Assembly: GCF_001426545.1 (NCBI RefSeq)
Contig: NZ_LMEZ01000004.1
Span: forward strand, 186,001 to 250,000
Direction: 5' to 3'
Length of the DNA: 64,000 bases
From: Mycobacterium sp. Root135
GTDB taxonomy: Bacteria; Actinomycetota; Actinomycetes; Mycobacteriales; Mycobacteriaceae
Positions 37,665-48,222 of the stretch are shown here, piece by piece; position 1 is the first letter of the stretch, and each line of letters starts with the position of its first letter. Both the position numbers and the translations under genes were made by a program. The notes under the pieces were generated by a model. The model worked only from the letters and a program-made list of their open reading frames with translations. It ran no database searches and had not been told where the DNA came from.

Positions 37665-40600
37665 TGGAGCAGTCCCTTGACTGCGTCGTCGAACCGACTA
37701 GTGGCCTCCAGCACTCGTGTAACCGCCTTCTCCATATCGGTGGCGCCCCCAGCTTGGGTTTGTCGTGCAGCAAGGTCGCGTTCCACGCTCTGGATAGCCG
37801 TCGCAGCCCGAACCGCGAAACCATGAACTACCGCCACGTGCACCGGTGCGTCGCTAGCCAACAGTGCGAGCTTGTCCTGCAGTGTGGCATCGACCGTGAG
37901 CAGGTTGGCGGCGTCGGCGAACGAGCGAAGTACGCTGTCAGGATCGCGTGCTGCGAGGCTGGTCAGTTCTTCCACCGCGTTGCGATCGTTGAGTCGCCCC
38001 GCTTGATGCGCTATCCGTAAAACGGTCAACACCTTGCCTGTTTGATCGGTCCATGACCGTTGACGTTCAAGGTCCAGCAGTTGTTGCACCTCGGTCACTC
38101 GTACTTGCAGAGCTTGCCATTCCTGGTCGACAACGGGTGCAACCGAGCGCATGAAACCAGCGATCGCGGGATCGCTGCTGTCGATTTCCCACGTGGAGGT
38201 GAATCTCTTCACGATTGGCAGCAAGCGATCGGCCTGCACCATTCGGATACCGCCGGTTCGTCCTCGTGCTTCGCCGAATTCCGCCTCGATTTGCTTCTGG
38301 TTGCGCGCCTTGACCTCAAAGGCCTTGGCTACCAATGCTGTCCATTTCGTCGACCGCTCAGGCGAGAATGCTGGCGCGTCGCCGACCGAGAACAGCGCCG
38401 AAACATAGTCGGCGGGTGCGGTTGCACGACTAAGGTTACCGGTGAGTGCGGACGCGACGATCGTGGCTGACACCGCGGCCGTCGTCGATGGCGTCGTTGG
38501 GCGACTCAACCTAGCGGTGACGGCGTTCGTCCATCTCTCGATCGCGCCCGCGAGAATCCTGCGGAACTCCGCAGCTTGCGGAAAATCTTCCGACCCAAGT
38601 TCTTTCGCCAGAATCAGCGCTTGAAGTGCGCTCGCTTCGTCGCGATCAACCGCTATGACTGGCGTGCCAACCGCCTGTCGGGTAACCGTGCCCTTGATGA
38701 AGATATCTATGTCACGCAGGCAGTAAGTATCGAACTCCTCCCCCAAATTGACCGGCACGGAACCAAATTCGAGGTTCTGCTGGATGGTGACAAGAATCAA
38801 TTTCCGAAGTTCACGGAACGTCGAGGCGGACAACTCGCTCTGACTGCTGGACCATTTTGCGAGCTCTGCGAACTGCTTCCGAGGTTCGAGCTTGAGACGT
38901 TCCTCAATGGCGCTCCGGCGGGGCTTGGGTTTGTCATCCGGTGTGGGTGTCTCGGCCGGGTCCACATCCGAAGCGTCGAGTGCTCGCAACGAGGCCATCT
39001 CAGTCGCGAAGTCGCCCACGCCGAACGCCTCGAGTACGGCGCCGCTCACATCAGCCGGAGAGGTCTCGTCGGACCAGTACTGAAGAACGTTGTTGACCCG
39101 CTCGGAGTCAATGGGTCTCAATCTTCTGACAGTGTCCTTGATCAAGGGAGCCAGCGGCGCAGTGTTCTGCTCGAACGGGGACACCGTCAAAGTCGAAGGA
39201 AACCGGCCCTGTCGCATGTCCGCCGAACCTTGCCGTAGGAGTCGGCTAATCACGTCCCGCACGATGTCCCGCGGATCAAATCTCTCGGTCGACAGCGCCC
39301 GCACGAATCTGCTTGCCGCGGCGTCGTTAAGGGGGTATAGGCCATAACCCTCGCGACTGGCTCCGAACGTCTCATGGCAAACGATCTGCTGAGGACAAAT
39401 CTTGCAAGCGTTGCGAAGCCATTTGTCGTCGTCTTTGCTCCGCCCGGCCCACTCACCGTCGATTTCCTTGGGGTCGAGTCGCGCAGCGTTGAAATAGCGC
39501 GCCACGAAAGACACGGCCTCTTGCTCATCTACGCCGTCGTCACCGTAGGGGGCATCGAGCCAATACGCGTCGTCGCAGCGCGTTTTCACGGTGTCGAGAT
39601 CGTCGAAATGGCCTTCGGTCACGGCAAAGATCATCCGCAAACTGCACATGTCGCCGTCGCTGGAATGGACCGGTTCCACGATTGCATCGAGGAACTCTCG
39701 CTCGACACCGTGCAACACGGTGAGATCCTCGACGAACAGCGCAAGCTGTTTTCCGTCGGTGTGCAATGCCCGCCGTACCTCCCGGAATACCTCCACAAGG
39801 TCGACCTGAGTGGACACTGCGATGCGCTTCTCCGCCTCGGGCAAGGCCTCGTTGATCATCGCGACGGCCGTGTCCTTGAGCGCCGGCACCGCGGCGAGTT
39901 GGCTCAACAGTTTCTTCGCTCCGGTCGTCGCGTCCCCGATTTCCTCGAAGCTGAGCGGAAGGTCGCTGGCAAGGAAATGCGTTGCGTCATCGTCAAGACC
40001 GTCACCTTCGGCGCGCCCGCGCAGCGCCAAACCCACCAGTCGCTGCACGACGGCGCCGTCAGCGACCAACTTTCGTCGCACGACGGGGTCGCGCAGTAGG
40101 TCGGGCAGTTGACGGGACACCTTCTCGCGCAACTGGGTGGTCCGCGCGTCCTTCGGCGGCTCGGGTTGGAATTGATCCAAATTCCCGATGAGAAGGGCTA
40201 ACTCGTCCAGGAGCCTCTGTGCGAGAGTTTCGTCGGACTCGGTGTATGCAGGTGCCGACTCAAGCGCTTCACGGGCCTCGTCGATCCGTGGTCCCTTGAG
40301 ATCGCGAATGATTATTTCGATAGCACGCCGCAGGCCGGTGCGGTTCTTCGGCAGATAACGGACTTCCCAGTCGGGTTCCCCTTCGATTTGATCCTTGACC
40401 CATCGGACGAGGTGAGACTTACCGGTACCGGACCCGCCGACGACCGGGATGAACAGGTACCCGTCTGACCGCAACGGGCCGCGCAGCGCCGCCAGGACAT
40501 CGGCTTCGGTGGCCCATTGCTCGCCGTCACGTGCGTCGATGCGACGCACGTGCAATCGCAGCGGATGGTGGATTGCTTGGAAGCGTCCGTCGGTGAGGCT

Positions 40601-40675
40601 GGCTGCGTCACGGGGAGTTACCGCCAGCACCGCGGCATCATCCCAGCAAACGAAGTTTTGGAACGTCTCGGTCAT
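37661..40675 (-). CDS. dpdH: DpdH, P-loop ATPase of the Dpd restriction module
   Basis: A 1004-residue ATPase. Walker A GGSGTGKS (80-87) is in VVGGSGTGKSHLVRW, and a hydrophobic strand with acidic residues (LALFVEDLTVLHG) is a Walker B candidate. A cysteine cluster (NACKICPQQIVC) around residue 430 could bind metal. The second half is helical. It overlaps dpdG and dpdI by ATGA at each end. Such an ATPase is expected to drive target recognition or assembly in the restriction reaction. Confidence 0.75.
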   Translation of the reverse strand: MTETFQNFVCWDDAAVLAVTPRDAASLTDGRFQAIHHPLRLHVRRIDARDGEQWATEADVLAALRGPLRSDGYLFIPVVGGSGTGKSHLVRWVKDQIEGEPDWEVRYLPKNRTGLRRAIEIIIRDLKGPRIDEAREALESAPAYTESDETLAQRLLDELALLIGNLDQFQPEPPKDARTTQLREKVSRQLPDLLRDPVVRRKLVADGAVVQRLVGLALRGRAEGDGLDDDATHFLASDLPLSFEEIGDATTGAKKLLSQLAAVPALKDTAVAMINEALPEAEKRIAVSTQVDLVEVFREVRRALHTDGKQLALFVEDLTVLHGVEREFLDAIVEPVHSSDGDMCSLRMIFAVTEGHFDDLDTVKTRCDDAYWLDAPYGDDGVDEQEAVSFVARYFNAARLDPKEIDGEWAGRSKDDDKWLRNACKICPQQIVCHETFGASREGYGLYPLNDAAASRFVRALSTERFDPRDIVRDVISRLLRQGSADMRQGRFPSTLTVSPFEQNTAPLAPLIKDTVRRLRPIDSERVNNVLQYWSDETSPADVSGAVLEAFGVGDFATEMASLRALDASDVDPAETPTPDDKPKPRRSAIEERLKLEPRKQFAELAKWSSSQSELSASTFRELRKLILVTIQQNLEFGSVPVNLGEEFDTYCLRDIDIFIKGTVTRQAVGTPVIAVDRDEASALQALILAKELGSEDFPQAAEFRRILAGAIERWTNAVTARLSRPTTPSTTAAVSATIVASALTGNLSRATAPADYVSALFSVGDAPAFSPERSTKWTALVAKAFEVKARNQKQIEAEFGEARGRTGGIRMVQADRLLPIVKRFTSTWEIDSSDPAIAGFMRSVAPVVDQEWQALQVRVTEVQQLLDLERQRSWTDQTGKVLTVLRIAHQAGRLNDRNAVEELTSLAARDPDSVLRSFADAANLLTVDATLQDKLALLASDAPVHVAVVHGFAVRAATAIQSVERDLAARQTQAGGATDMEKAVTRVLEATSRFDDAVKGLLQ

Positions 40676-41568
40676 GCGCGCGCACCCACCTCCACATGAG
40701 AGAACGTCGTGCCGTCCGCCTTCGCGACGCGCGGGGCATCTGCGCGGTCGTATAGGGTGATGGACCGCTCCCCGGCCAACCGTTCCAGCGCGTCGGACAA
40801 CGGGGCGGTCAAGCCTCGCTCTTCAGTTGGCGGGCGCTGCCAGTTGCTGGTGACGAACTCGCGATAGCGGCCGCCGTCCAGTACGGGCAAGGCTTCGCCT
40901 AGGTTCTTGACGAAGTCCCTGGCTGTCAGTTCCGGTTGACCGGAAAACACCTCGCGCAGTGAATCGCGAATCGCCACCGTCGGGTCGGGGACGAGGTGTC
41001 CGTTTGGATTCACCCACGCAAAGCCGAGTGAGCACGCCCAGCGGCGAAAGGGACCCCACCGGGTGTTGTTATTGATCGGCCAGTTCGAAGATCGTCCGCC
41101 GTCCGCCTCCTGCCGAGGGCCAAAGTCCTTGAGTTGTAGATCTTCTGCCGAGCGCGGCCCGCGTTCCATCTGAATGGGAGCGCCACTCGGCGCCAGTGTG
41201 AGGTACCAACTCAGTGCATTAGTCAGGTCCCTCGCTCCGGCTTGACTTCGCCACGGAGCGGTGTTGAGGGAGTCGTCGAGAACCCGCTGCCGAAGAAGTT
41301 CAACCACCGCGCCCTGGCTGCGTTTGACGGCCACGCATGCGTTCTCGGATAAGACGACCTTTTCTCCGTCTCTGACAACGAGTCCCAAGTCTGTGGCCGC
41401 CCGGAGATTGTGGCTAACGTCGGATTGTGCATCGCCCTTCAGGCTTGGCGGTGCGACTGTGGCCAGCAGTCGTGCCACAACGTCCTGTTGGGCGCGCTGC
41501 TCGGCCAGATACCGAAGGATTAACACCACACCACTGGGCCGAAGTTCTGGTGGATTCATCAGAGCCAT
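40672..41568 (-). CDS. dpdG: DpdG component of the Dpd restriction module
   Basis: A 298-residue protein beginning MALMNPPELRPSGVVLILRYL. The ATG at 41568 was chosen because AGGAGAGGA lies 5-6 nt upstream, overlapping the dpdF stop; the open frame continues upstream without support. The N-terminal 100 residues look like a winged-helix region (DVSHNLRAATDLGLVVRDGEKVVL). The rest is unrecognised. It is coupled by ATGA to dpdH. Assigned mostly by its place between dpdF and dpdH. Confidence 0.7.
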   Translation of the reverse strand: MALMNPPELRPSGVVLILRYLAEQRAQQDVVARLLATVAPPSLKGDAQSDVSHNLRAATDLGLVVRDGEKVVLSENACVAVKRSQGAVVELLRQRVLDDSLNTAPWRSQAGARDLTNALSWYLTLAPSGAPIQMERGPRSAEDLQLKDFGPRQEADGGRSSNWPINNNTRWGPFRRWACSLGFAWVNPNGHLVPDPTVAIRDSLREVFSGQPELTARDFVKNLGEALPVLDGGRYREFVTSNWQRPPTEERGLTAPLSDALERLAGERSITLYDRADAPRVAKADGTTFSHVEVGARA

Positions 41569-41581
41569 GGACAGTCCTCTC

Positions 41582-44140
41582 CTATTGAAGTTCTTCAATT
41601 TCGGCGGCCGGGTAGGAGCCATCATGATCACGCAAGGTGAGGCCACTGCGGCGGCCTACGGGCGAGTCAGGCGCCCCGCAGACGACCGTCAGGGGGGCGC
41701 GGCTACTGCCATTCAGCCACTCCTCGGCGTCCTCCCCCTCGGACAAGAGGATGAGCGTCGGCACCCCGACCGCCGTGGTTGGGTCATAGTCGCGCAGCGT
41801 ATCTACCATCACTGACCGTCGGAGACTCGGCGACTTGGAGACCACGCCGCGCACCGTTTCGACCACGCTGCTGCCTGCGACGATCAGACCGATGTTTGCC
41901 GCTGAGACCAGTGCGCTTAGAAATCTAAGTAGGTTGCCGCGACGGTTGGCGTAAATCGACAGGTCCAGGTAGATCGCGATCCGCCGCCCGTACAGGCCAT
42001 CGACGGCCCACCGATCTAACGTGGGTCTGTCGGTGGGGGCGACTGCGATCGCAGCCGGGGTGGGTGAAGGCGAGGCCCAGCGCGGCTTGCCATGTGCACG
42101 ACACCAGCGACACCCCCCGCAGGCCGCCAGGCAAGTAGTGCGTAGCTCGGGCGGTTCGTCGATCGTGAAACTCTCAGCGACCAACACGCCAGCACAACCG
42201 GTGCCGTTCATGGCATTGCGGAGTTGAAGCAGGCTCTTGTGCGAATTCTCGACCATCAAGCGGCGAGTCTGGTCGACGACGTCCCGCCAAAAATCATCGG
42301 TCTGATGATCGCCCCGGATCACTCTGATCGTCAGCCATCCGCTGTCGGACTCCAACTCGCCGTCCGCGTCGCGGCCCGAAAATGAGAAGTCCCACTCGAT
42401 CGCGCCAGCCCTAGCCATCAAGATCACCGTGAACAGATTCCAGCGCTCGTTGTACTCACTGTTGACCTTCACGTCGCCCGATATCGCCGTCAACGGAAGG
42501 CGATGAAGCCCGTTGCCGACGTCTCGGCGGGCAGCCATCATCGCCGTCCATCGCTCCCGCGCGCGTTCCGATGTCAGATACTTGGGTGACGCCATACGTT
42601 GTGCCAGATCCTCGTCCTGGGGCGTGGCTAGCAATACGGATGTCGAGGCCTTACCGTCTCGACCGCCGCGTCCAACCTCTTGGTAGAAGCGGTCGATGCC
42701 CTCTGGGATGCAGGCGTGCACGACCGAACGGATGTCGGACACATCGATTCCGAGTCCGAAGGCAGAGGTCGCCACGACCACGTCGATGTTGGACTGAACG
42801 TTGCCTTCCGCCCGCAACCCGTGTAGCACCTTCTCCCGGTGGGCGGTGGATGAGCCGCCATCGACGACCTCCAGACGCCGAAAGCCTTGCAAACGAAGGA
42901 GATCCGCTATCCGCGAAGGAGTGAGTGTGCCAAATCGCTGCTCCTGACGCAGGGTGGTGTAGACAATCGCTGGCCGGGGTACGTGGCACAGTGTCTCGAG
43001 TAGGTACGCCTCCCGCGCAGCAGGCTCGAGGTCGGTGGCCTGCCAGTAGCTTGGTTCTGGTCTCAGCGCCGCGGCCGCCACGTGCAGGAATGGTCCGGGC
43101 TCGCCAAACAGGATTTCGAGCAAGATCAGGACGTCCTCGGTCAGCGTCGCACTGGCCAGGATGGTCTTCATTGGCGGGTGGCCGGCGTCCTCTGCCGCTC
43201 GCAGCAGCAACCGACGCAAGCCGGCCAGGCTATGAAAGTGGGGCCTAAAAGCATCCCCCCAAGAGCCCACGACGTGTGCTTCGTCTACGCCTAAGAGGGC
43301 CAGACGACCGCCTGCGGCGGCATAGGCGAGTGGTCGGGCAAGTGAGGAAACGACTGCCTCGGGATTGGTGAAGATGACACGCTGTTCCCCCGCCCAGAGT
43401 CGGTCTCTGAAACCCTTCTTCGCCGACGCGGACAGACCCCCGTAATACGCCGTCCCCGGGGAGTCAGGGTTCTGGGCCCGGTACCTACGCTCCTGATCCA
43501 GAGCCAGTGCGACGGTCGGCACCACGATGACCGACGTCATTCCCGAGGCCGCCATCTCCGCCGCCGTGAGCATCGCCAACGTCTTGCCCGCCCCGGTCGG
43601 CAAGTTCACCACCAGCGTCGCCCCCGCCGGTAGCACCATGGCACTTCGCACAGAGGCGCGCTGCCCTGGCGTTTTGTACATCAAAAATTCGCTATCGATG
43701 GCCAGCAGAAAGGGATCGCCCTGGACACTTTCATTGGTGCGACACGTGACGCCGGCGGCGGAGTCCCCGTCGACGCTTATGCCCGGGGAAACGTCGAGCC
43801 ACTCGGGGCGCCACGCATCGGCGCTGATGCGCACCCCTCGCTCTCCCCTGGACTGTGCGAGCAGTCCGTAGTTCGACCAAGCGAAGGACTCTGGAAACAG
43901 TTGACAGAAAGGGACTTCGAGCCACGCTCGGACAAACGAGCCGTGGTCTGCCATCGAAGCAAGGCGGTATTCATCGTCAGATCGCAGGCACTGCCGTAGT
44001 AAGACTGCGACGTCCGCGGCACCGACGGAAGCACCTGGCGCAGTGTCGGATAACGCCGACGCGAACCGACTGGTGACGGCGAAGGGCGTGCCAGAGGCCC
44101 ACGCGTCCAGCATCACCTGGGCCTCCGACGTTGATATCAC
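41582..44140 (-). CDS. dpdF: DpdF, RecQ-like helicase of the Dpd system
   Basis: An 852-residue superfamily 2 helicase. Walker A PTGAGKT (181-187), DEAHV (286-290), ILASATLTEDV, ATSAFGLGIDVSDI and FYQEVGRGGRDGK match RecQ-type helicases. CLAACGGCRWC at about 670-680 is a RecQ-like zinc-binding cluster. A 165-residue N-terminal extension and a C-terminal alpha/beta region are extra. ATG 44140 overlaps dpdE (ATGA). It would unwind DNA during restriction of unmodified targets. Confidence 0.82.
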   Translation of the reverse strand: MISTSEAQVMLDAWASGTPFAVTSRFASALSDTAPGASVGAADVAVLLRQCLRSDDEYRLASMADHGSFVRAWLEVPFCQLFPESFAWSNYGLLAQSRGERGVRISADAWRPEWLDVSPGISVDGDSAAGVTCRTNESVQGDPFLLAIDSEFLMYKTPGQRASVRSAMVLPAGATLVVNLPTGAGKTLAMLTAAEMAASGMTSVIVVPTVALALDQERRYRAQNPDSPGTAYYGGLSASAKKGFRDRLWAGEQRVIFTNPEAVVSSLARPLAYAAAGGRLALLGVDEAHVVGSWGDAFRPHFHSLAGLRRLLLRAAEDAGHPPMKTILASATLTEDVLILLEILFGEPGPFLHVAAAALRPEPSYWQATDLEPAAREAYLLETLCHVPRPAIVYTTLRQEQRFGTLTPSRIADLLRLQGFRRLEVVDGGSSTAHREKVLHGLRAEGNVQSNIDVVVATSAFGLGIDVSDIRSVVHACIPEGIDRFYQEVGRGGRDGKASTSVLLATPQDEDLAQRMASPKYLTSERARERWTAMMAARRDVGNGLHRLPLTAISGDVKVNSEYNERWNLFTVILMARAGAIEWDFSFSGRDADGELESDSGWLTIRVIRGDHQTDDFWRDVVDQTRRLMVENSHKSLLQLRNAMNGTGCAGVLVAESFTIDEPPELRTTCLAACGGCRWCRAHGKPRWASPSPTPAAIAVAPTDRPTLDRWAVDGLYGRRIAIYLDLSIYANRRGNLLRFLSALVSAANIGLIVAGSSVVETVRGVVSKSPSLRRSVMVDTLRDYDPTTAVGVPTLILLSEGEDAEEWLNGSSRAPLTVVCGAPDSPVGRRSGLTLRDHDGSYPAAEIEELQ

Positions 44141-47100
44141 GACTTCCCAAGCATTGAAGGATCACCGATGAAGATGGCGCCGCACCCGAGCGGTAGTATC
44201 TCCAAGGACAAACGCTCAGGCACTAGTGCCTCGAGACTGCCGGCGTCACCGTCGAAATCGGACAGTCCCGCCAATCTTCGGGCGCGACTACGGTCGATTC
44301 GACGCCCGATAGCCTCTCGAACCTGAGTTGCCGCTGCCTGCGGTCTATCGATCACTGACGAACGTACCTCGACCAGTCGCCGCGTCTGCTCGGAAGCATT
44401 GCGGCACAGTGCAGTCCAGTCGAGCGCTTTGGTGAGTTGTTCGAAAAGTTGCGGCCTGGCAACGACATTTTGGTCGCCTTTCTTCGGCTCGTACGGCCTC
44501 AACAGTTGAGCACCCGTTGCCAACTCGCCTTCGGGGTTCATTACTACCCTTTTGACAACAGGCGGAGAAACTTCCTGGAGTATCTGATCCATCCAGGGAA
44601 GCAAACCGAGCGCGTCCGCCTCGTCGACAAACTCATCGCCAAAGGACGTCGAAATCAAGAACTCGGCGCGAAAGGCGACCTGTACAGGCCACATCCCGGG
44701 CCACGGCCGAAACATCGCGAAGACAATACCGCGATCATCGCGCAGTAGATGTTCGCCTACCGCGTCGACCATGGGAAGGCCAGCCCGCAGAATGGGCAGA
44801 CGACGCTGCACGCTTGCCGGTCGCGCGACGGCCAAGGGTGCGCCGGATGCGCCCATGATCTTTGTTTCGAGCGCGAACGGGACCTGCGGGCGAGGATGTT
44901 TGCCGATCCGGAGGATGTCTTTTTCTTCGAAACTGAGGCTCGCGCCCACGCCCTCGAGCCACGTCGTAAGCCTGCGCGTCAACGCCGGATTCTGATCGCT
45001 CTTGATCAGGCGGTCGTCGACAGTCTCTCCCTCGTCGTCAACCGCGTCTGACACCTCCAACTGGTCGAGGGCATCGTGAGCGACGATCCGGGTCTTCTCC
45101 GCCCGCAGCGTTGCCTTCTGTTCTTGTACTGCATCCCCCAATGCATCCGGCCCTTCGCGCAATGCCCCGGCCTGCACCGTGCGCTCCGTATCGGCGAGCA
45201 CGTACTGCAGCGAAGACAGCGATCTCGTGAACGCGTCGCATCCGTCGGCGGCGAACTCTAACCAGCCATTCGCATACGGTTCGTCGCCGAACGCGACCAC
45301 GGTGGACTCGATAGGTCCCATAGGCGTGGGGGCATGCCGATCGCAGCGTCCGATTCGTTGTTCGATCCGAAAGGACTCCCACGGCAGATCCAGATGAATC
45401 AGAGCGTCGGCAATCTGTAGGTTGGCGCCCTCTTCAGCGCTCGCGTCCACCACCAAAATTGAGCAGGATCCGCCGTTCGTCCAGCGCGCGATGGCGTCAC
45501 GGTTGTCCTGTTCACCATTCGCGCTGAGATGCGTAGCGATTCGCGTCTTTCCCCAACGACGGGTCATCTCAGCCGCCAAGGCAATCGCGGATTCGGTGAA
45601 CGACGTGGCGATCACCACGCGCGACTGAGTCTTGGATCCGGTGATCGGTGTCAGAGCATCGACGACGGACTTGGTTTGGTCCTCAAGGTCAGCGCAGATT
45701 GCGTCAAGCAACGAGTCGAAGCTCGTCAATACTTCGCGACCAACCAGATCTCCTAGCCGACTTACTAAGCCCGACTGCTTGCCCCGCTCTGTTGAGCGCA
45801 GTGGCAGCAGTGCTTGCGGCAGCGACCCGCATCGCTGTGCTACCTCGCGGAAGAGATCGACGCAGTCCTGCAGGTCTAACTGTCCACCCTCGACCGCCGC
45901 CATGAGGTCGAGGCGAATTTGATCGAGCAACTCCGTCCGATGGACGTCGGTGGGGTCCTTGGCGAACACGACGAATGGCTTCGCGCGCTTTCGGCCGCGC
46001 ACGCCGAAACTGGCCATCACTTCGGGAGTACGGCGGGTACGGAGTACCCGCCGGTGCAGGCGGTAGGCCTCCGAAAGGTGTTCTCGCACTCGGGCAACCG
46101 CGGTCGACCGATGGTCGTCGTCTGCCGAGGTGGCCGAGGCGAGGAGGTCGGCCAGCAGGGTGTCCTCGGGATAGTCGGTCTCCAACTGTTCGGCATACAG
46201 CGTCAGATCGAATTCGTCGATGTCTGAAGTCAAGCCCTGACCGATCAAGGCGAGTTTGTCGCGGTCTTCCACTCGACGGGTAAAGGCCTCGACCTGGTCT
46301 GGGTGATAGTGGGCCGGGTCCAGTAGGTGGAGCAAATCGAGGAAACCCGCCTCGTTGGACCTCACCGGTGTCGCCGAAAGCAACAAGAGTTCCTCTGCGG
46401 CGTGGGCAATGCCCGCTATTCGGTTCCTCAAGTCGAGGGGGAGCGATCCGTTGCGCGTCACTCGATGCGCTTCGTCGATGACGAGCATGTCGACTGGATC
46501 CGCCGGCCATCGCGAATCGTCAGCGAGTGACCGTATCCGCACCGATGCATCAGAGAAACGGCCGGTGCGGAATCGGTCCAGCAGTTCGACCGCCCATTGG
46601 TGGCGCAAGTGTTCGGGAACCAGGACGAGCACGCGTCCATTCCGATTCTTGGCTAGGAAGCGCCATATAAGCGCCGCCGCCTCGATGGTCTTTCCGAGCC
46701 CTACCTCGTCGGCCAGTAGGTACCGCTTGATGGGATCGCCCGCCACTCGCCGTACCACCGCCAACTGGTGGCGATGGAGTTCGACCGAAGCTAGAAGTAG
46801 GCCCTCGACGCCCATCGCGGCCGCTCGCTGCTTCGTCCACTCTCGAACGAATCCGAGACGGGACTCGTACACGATGGGACTATCGCCCCCGAGGCACTCC
46901 AGCACGGGGAACGGGTCGTCCGCCGCAACGCTCCACCGGACCTCGAACGCATCTACTCCCAACACAGCGCCTTCGAGGTTGGGAAAGGCGACGGTATAGC
47001 GCTTCTGCTCGTCCGGCCGTCCATCTATACGACCGATGCGCCACCGTCGACCGTCGTTCAGGTAGACCCGAGTGTGCGGCGCAAGCACAGCATTCGCAAC

Positions 47101-47262
47101 TGCGCCTTTGTCGTGCACTCGTTCGGTGTATGGCGATGTGTTCGGCCCGGTGAAGTATCTAACCCTCACGGCGTCGTCCTGGACCGCTAGCAACCTCCCG
47201 ACTCCGAAGGTCGCCGTGCTTACCAGATCTCCAACGCGAACCCCGCTCACCTCCCGAACCAC
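44137..47262 (-). CDS. dpdE: DpdE, SNF2-type helicase of the Dpd system
   Basis: A 1041-residue SNF2/HepA-type ATPase. LADEVGLGKT (183-192), DEAH (262-265), LLLSATPVRS, IATSFTESAIAL and RIGRCDRHAPTP mark the motor. The N-terminal 100 residues form a beta-barrel-like region (GDLVSTATFGVGRLLAVQ). It opens the restriction genes of the leftward arm, 169 nt downstream of folE2, the only non-overlapping gap in that arm besides the short dpdF-dpdG one. The GTG start at 47262 is the farthest in frame; a slightly later GTG is possible. Confidence 0.82.
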   Translation of the reverse strand: MVREVSGVRVGDLVSTATFGVGRLLAVQDDAVRVRYFTGPNTSPYTERVHDKGAVANAVLAPHTRVYLNDGRRWRIGRIDGRPDEQKRYTVAFPNLEGAVLGVDAFEVRWSVAADDPFPVLECLGGDSPIVYESRLGFVREWTKQRAAAMGVEGLLLASVELHRHQLAVVRRVAGDPIKRYLLADEVGLGKTIEAAALIWRFLAKNRNGRVLVLVPEHLRHQWAVELLDRFRTGRFSDASVRIRSLADDSRWPADPVDMLVIDEAHRVTRNGSLPLDLRNRIAGIAHAAEELLLLSATPVRSNEAGFLDLLHLLDPAHYHPDQVEAFTRRVEDRDKLALIGQGLTSDIDEFDLTLYAEQLETDYPEDTLLADLLASATSADDDHRSTAVARVREHLSEAYRLHRRVLRTRRTPEVMASFGVRGRKRAKPFVVFAKDPTDVHRTELLDQIRLDLMAAVEGGQLDLQDCVDLFREVAQRCGSLPQALLPLRSTERGKQSGLVSRLGDLVGREVLTSFDSLLDAICADLEDQTKSVVDALTPITGSKTQSRVVIATSFTESAIALAAEMTRRWGKTRIATHLSANGEQDNRDAIARWTNGGSCSILVVDASAEEGANLQIADALIHLDLPWESFRIEQRIGRCDRHAPTPMGPIESTVVAFGDEPYANGWLEFAADGCDAFTRSLSSLQYVLADTERTVQAGALREGPDALGDAVQEQKATLRAEKTRIVAHDALDQLEVSDAVDDEGETVDDRLIKSDQNPALTRRLTTWLEGVGASLSFEEKDILRIGKHPRPQVPFALETKIMGASGAPLAVARPASVQRRLPILRAGLPMVDAVGEHLLRDDRGIVFAMFRPWPGMWPVQVAFRAEFLISTSFGDEFVDEADALGLLPWMDQILQEVSPPVVKRVVMNPEGELATGAQLLRPYEPKKGDQNVVARPQLFEQLTKALDWTALCRNASEQTRRLVEVRSSVIDRPQAAATQVREAIGRRIDRSRARRLAGLSDFDGDAGSLEALVPERLSLEILPLGCGAIFIGDPSMLGKS

Positions 47263-47431
47263 TCACGGTCACATTGCCGGGTTGCAAGCGCGGAAGAATT
47301 CGCATCGCGCTTGAGGTAGCGCACCCGTCGATACCGTTGTTGAGATACTAGAACTGCTCCAGACATAGTTCGCTCAGCTTACGAACTTGCTCTGACAAGC
47401 GCAGCGAAACGCGCCGAGGGCCGCTGACGGT

Positions 47432-48220
47432 CTAGGCCGATCCCGTCCATTCGAGTCTTGCGACGGCATCGTGGCTGTGGATGCTCTCGATGTTCCGAGC
47501 CTCAATTCGATGCGGCACCCCGAGGCCGCGGCAGTTCAGGGTGAGGTCGCGAATAAGGTCCTCGACGAACTTTGGGTTGTCGTAGGCGGCCATGGTGATT
47601 GCGCGTTCGTCGGGCCTCTTGACAACCGGATACACCGGGCACGACGCCGAATCTCGTATCAGCTGAATAAGATCAGACGCGGGCAATGGATATGCGGCGT
47701 CGTCGTGGCCGTCGACCGCCAGCGAGACCCTACTGCGCTGGTTGTGCGCGCCGTAGTCGCTGATCGCTTTGCTGCAAGGACAAAGGGTTGTCACTTCAGT
47801 AGTCACAGTGGTTTCGAGCAGGAACGAATCGCTCGCGAGCCGTCCACGCAGACTGAGGTCATGGACCTGATATCCGCTGTTCGCCGTTGCAGGCGAGTCG
47901 ACCCTGGTTGCTACCGGCAAAGTGAGCGCCACGCGGAGATCTGTGGTGTCCAGCAGATTCGCGATGGCTTTGAACGCCGTGTGAAGTTCGCGTGGGTTCA
48001 CACGGTCCAAGTGCGCATCGACTGCCAGCACCATCCGACTCATATGGGTCCCGCGGCGATCTGCGGGTAGCGCGACCGTCATCTCGAGTTCCGCGATGCC
48101 AGACTGGACAAGGTCGCCGTCGTCGAAAATGAGTGGATACCGCAGATTCGACACCCCCACTTCGTCGATGTCTACGCCACGCGCATCCCGTGCTGACTGT
48201 ATGTCGGCTAGCCCGCCCAT
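47432..48220 (-). CDS. folE2: GTP cyclohydrolase FolE2 (type IB)
   Basis: A 262-residue enzyme that converts GTP to dihydroneopterin triphosphate, the first step to preQ0. Family marks are DRRGTHMSRMV, LCPCSKAISDYGAHNQRS, KRPDERAITMAA and RNIESIHSHDA, with the metal-binding Cys and the catalytic glutamate in place. ATG 48220 begins 2 nt after the queD stop; the longer open frame to 48520 lies within queD. Because it sits with queC/E/D it feeds DNA modification rather than, or in addition to, folate. Confidence 0.88.
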   Translation of the reverse strand: MGGLADIQSARDARGVDIDEVGVSNLRYPLIFDDGDLVQSGIAELEMTVALPADRRGTHMSRMVLAVDAHLDRVNPRELHTAFKAIANLLDTTDLRVALTLPVATRVDSPATANSGYQVHDLSLRGRLASDSFLLETTVTTEVTTLCPCSKAISDYGAHNQRSRVSLAVDGHDDAAYPLPASDLIQLIRDSASCPVYPVVKRPDERAITMAAYDNPKFVEDLIRDLTLNCRGLGVPHRIEARNIESIHSHDAVARLEWTGSA

Positions 48221-48222
48221 AA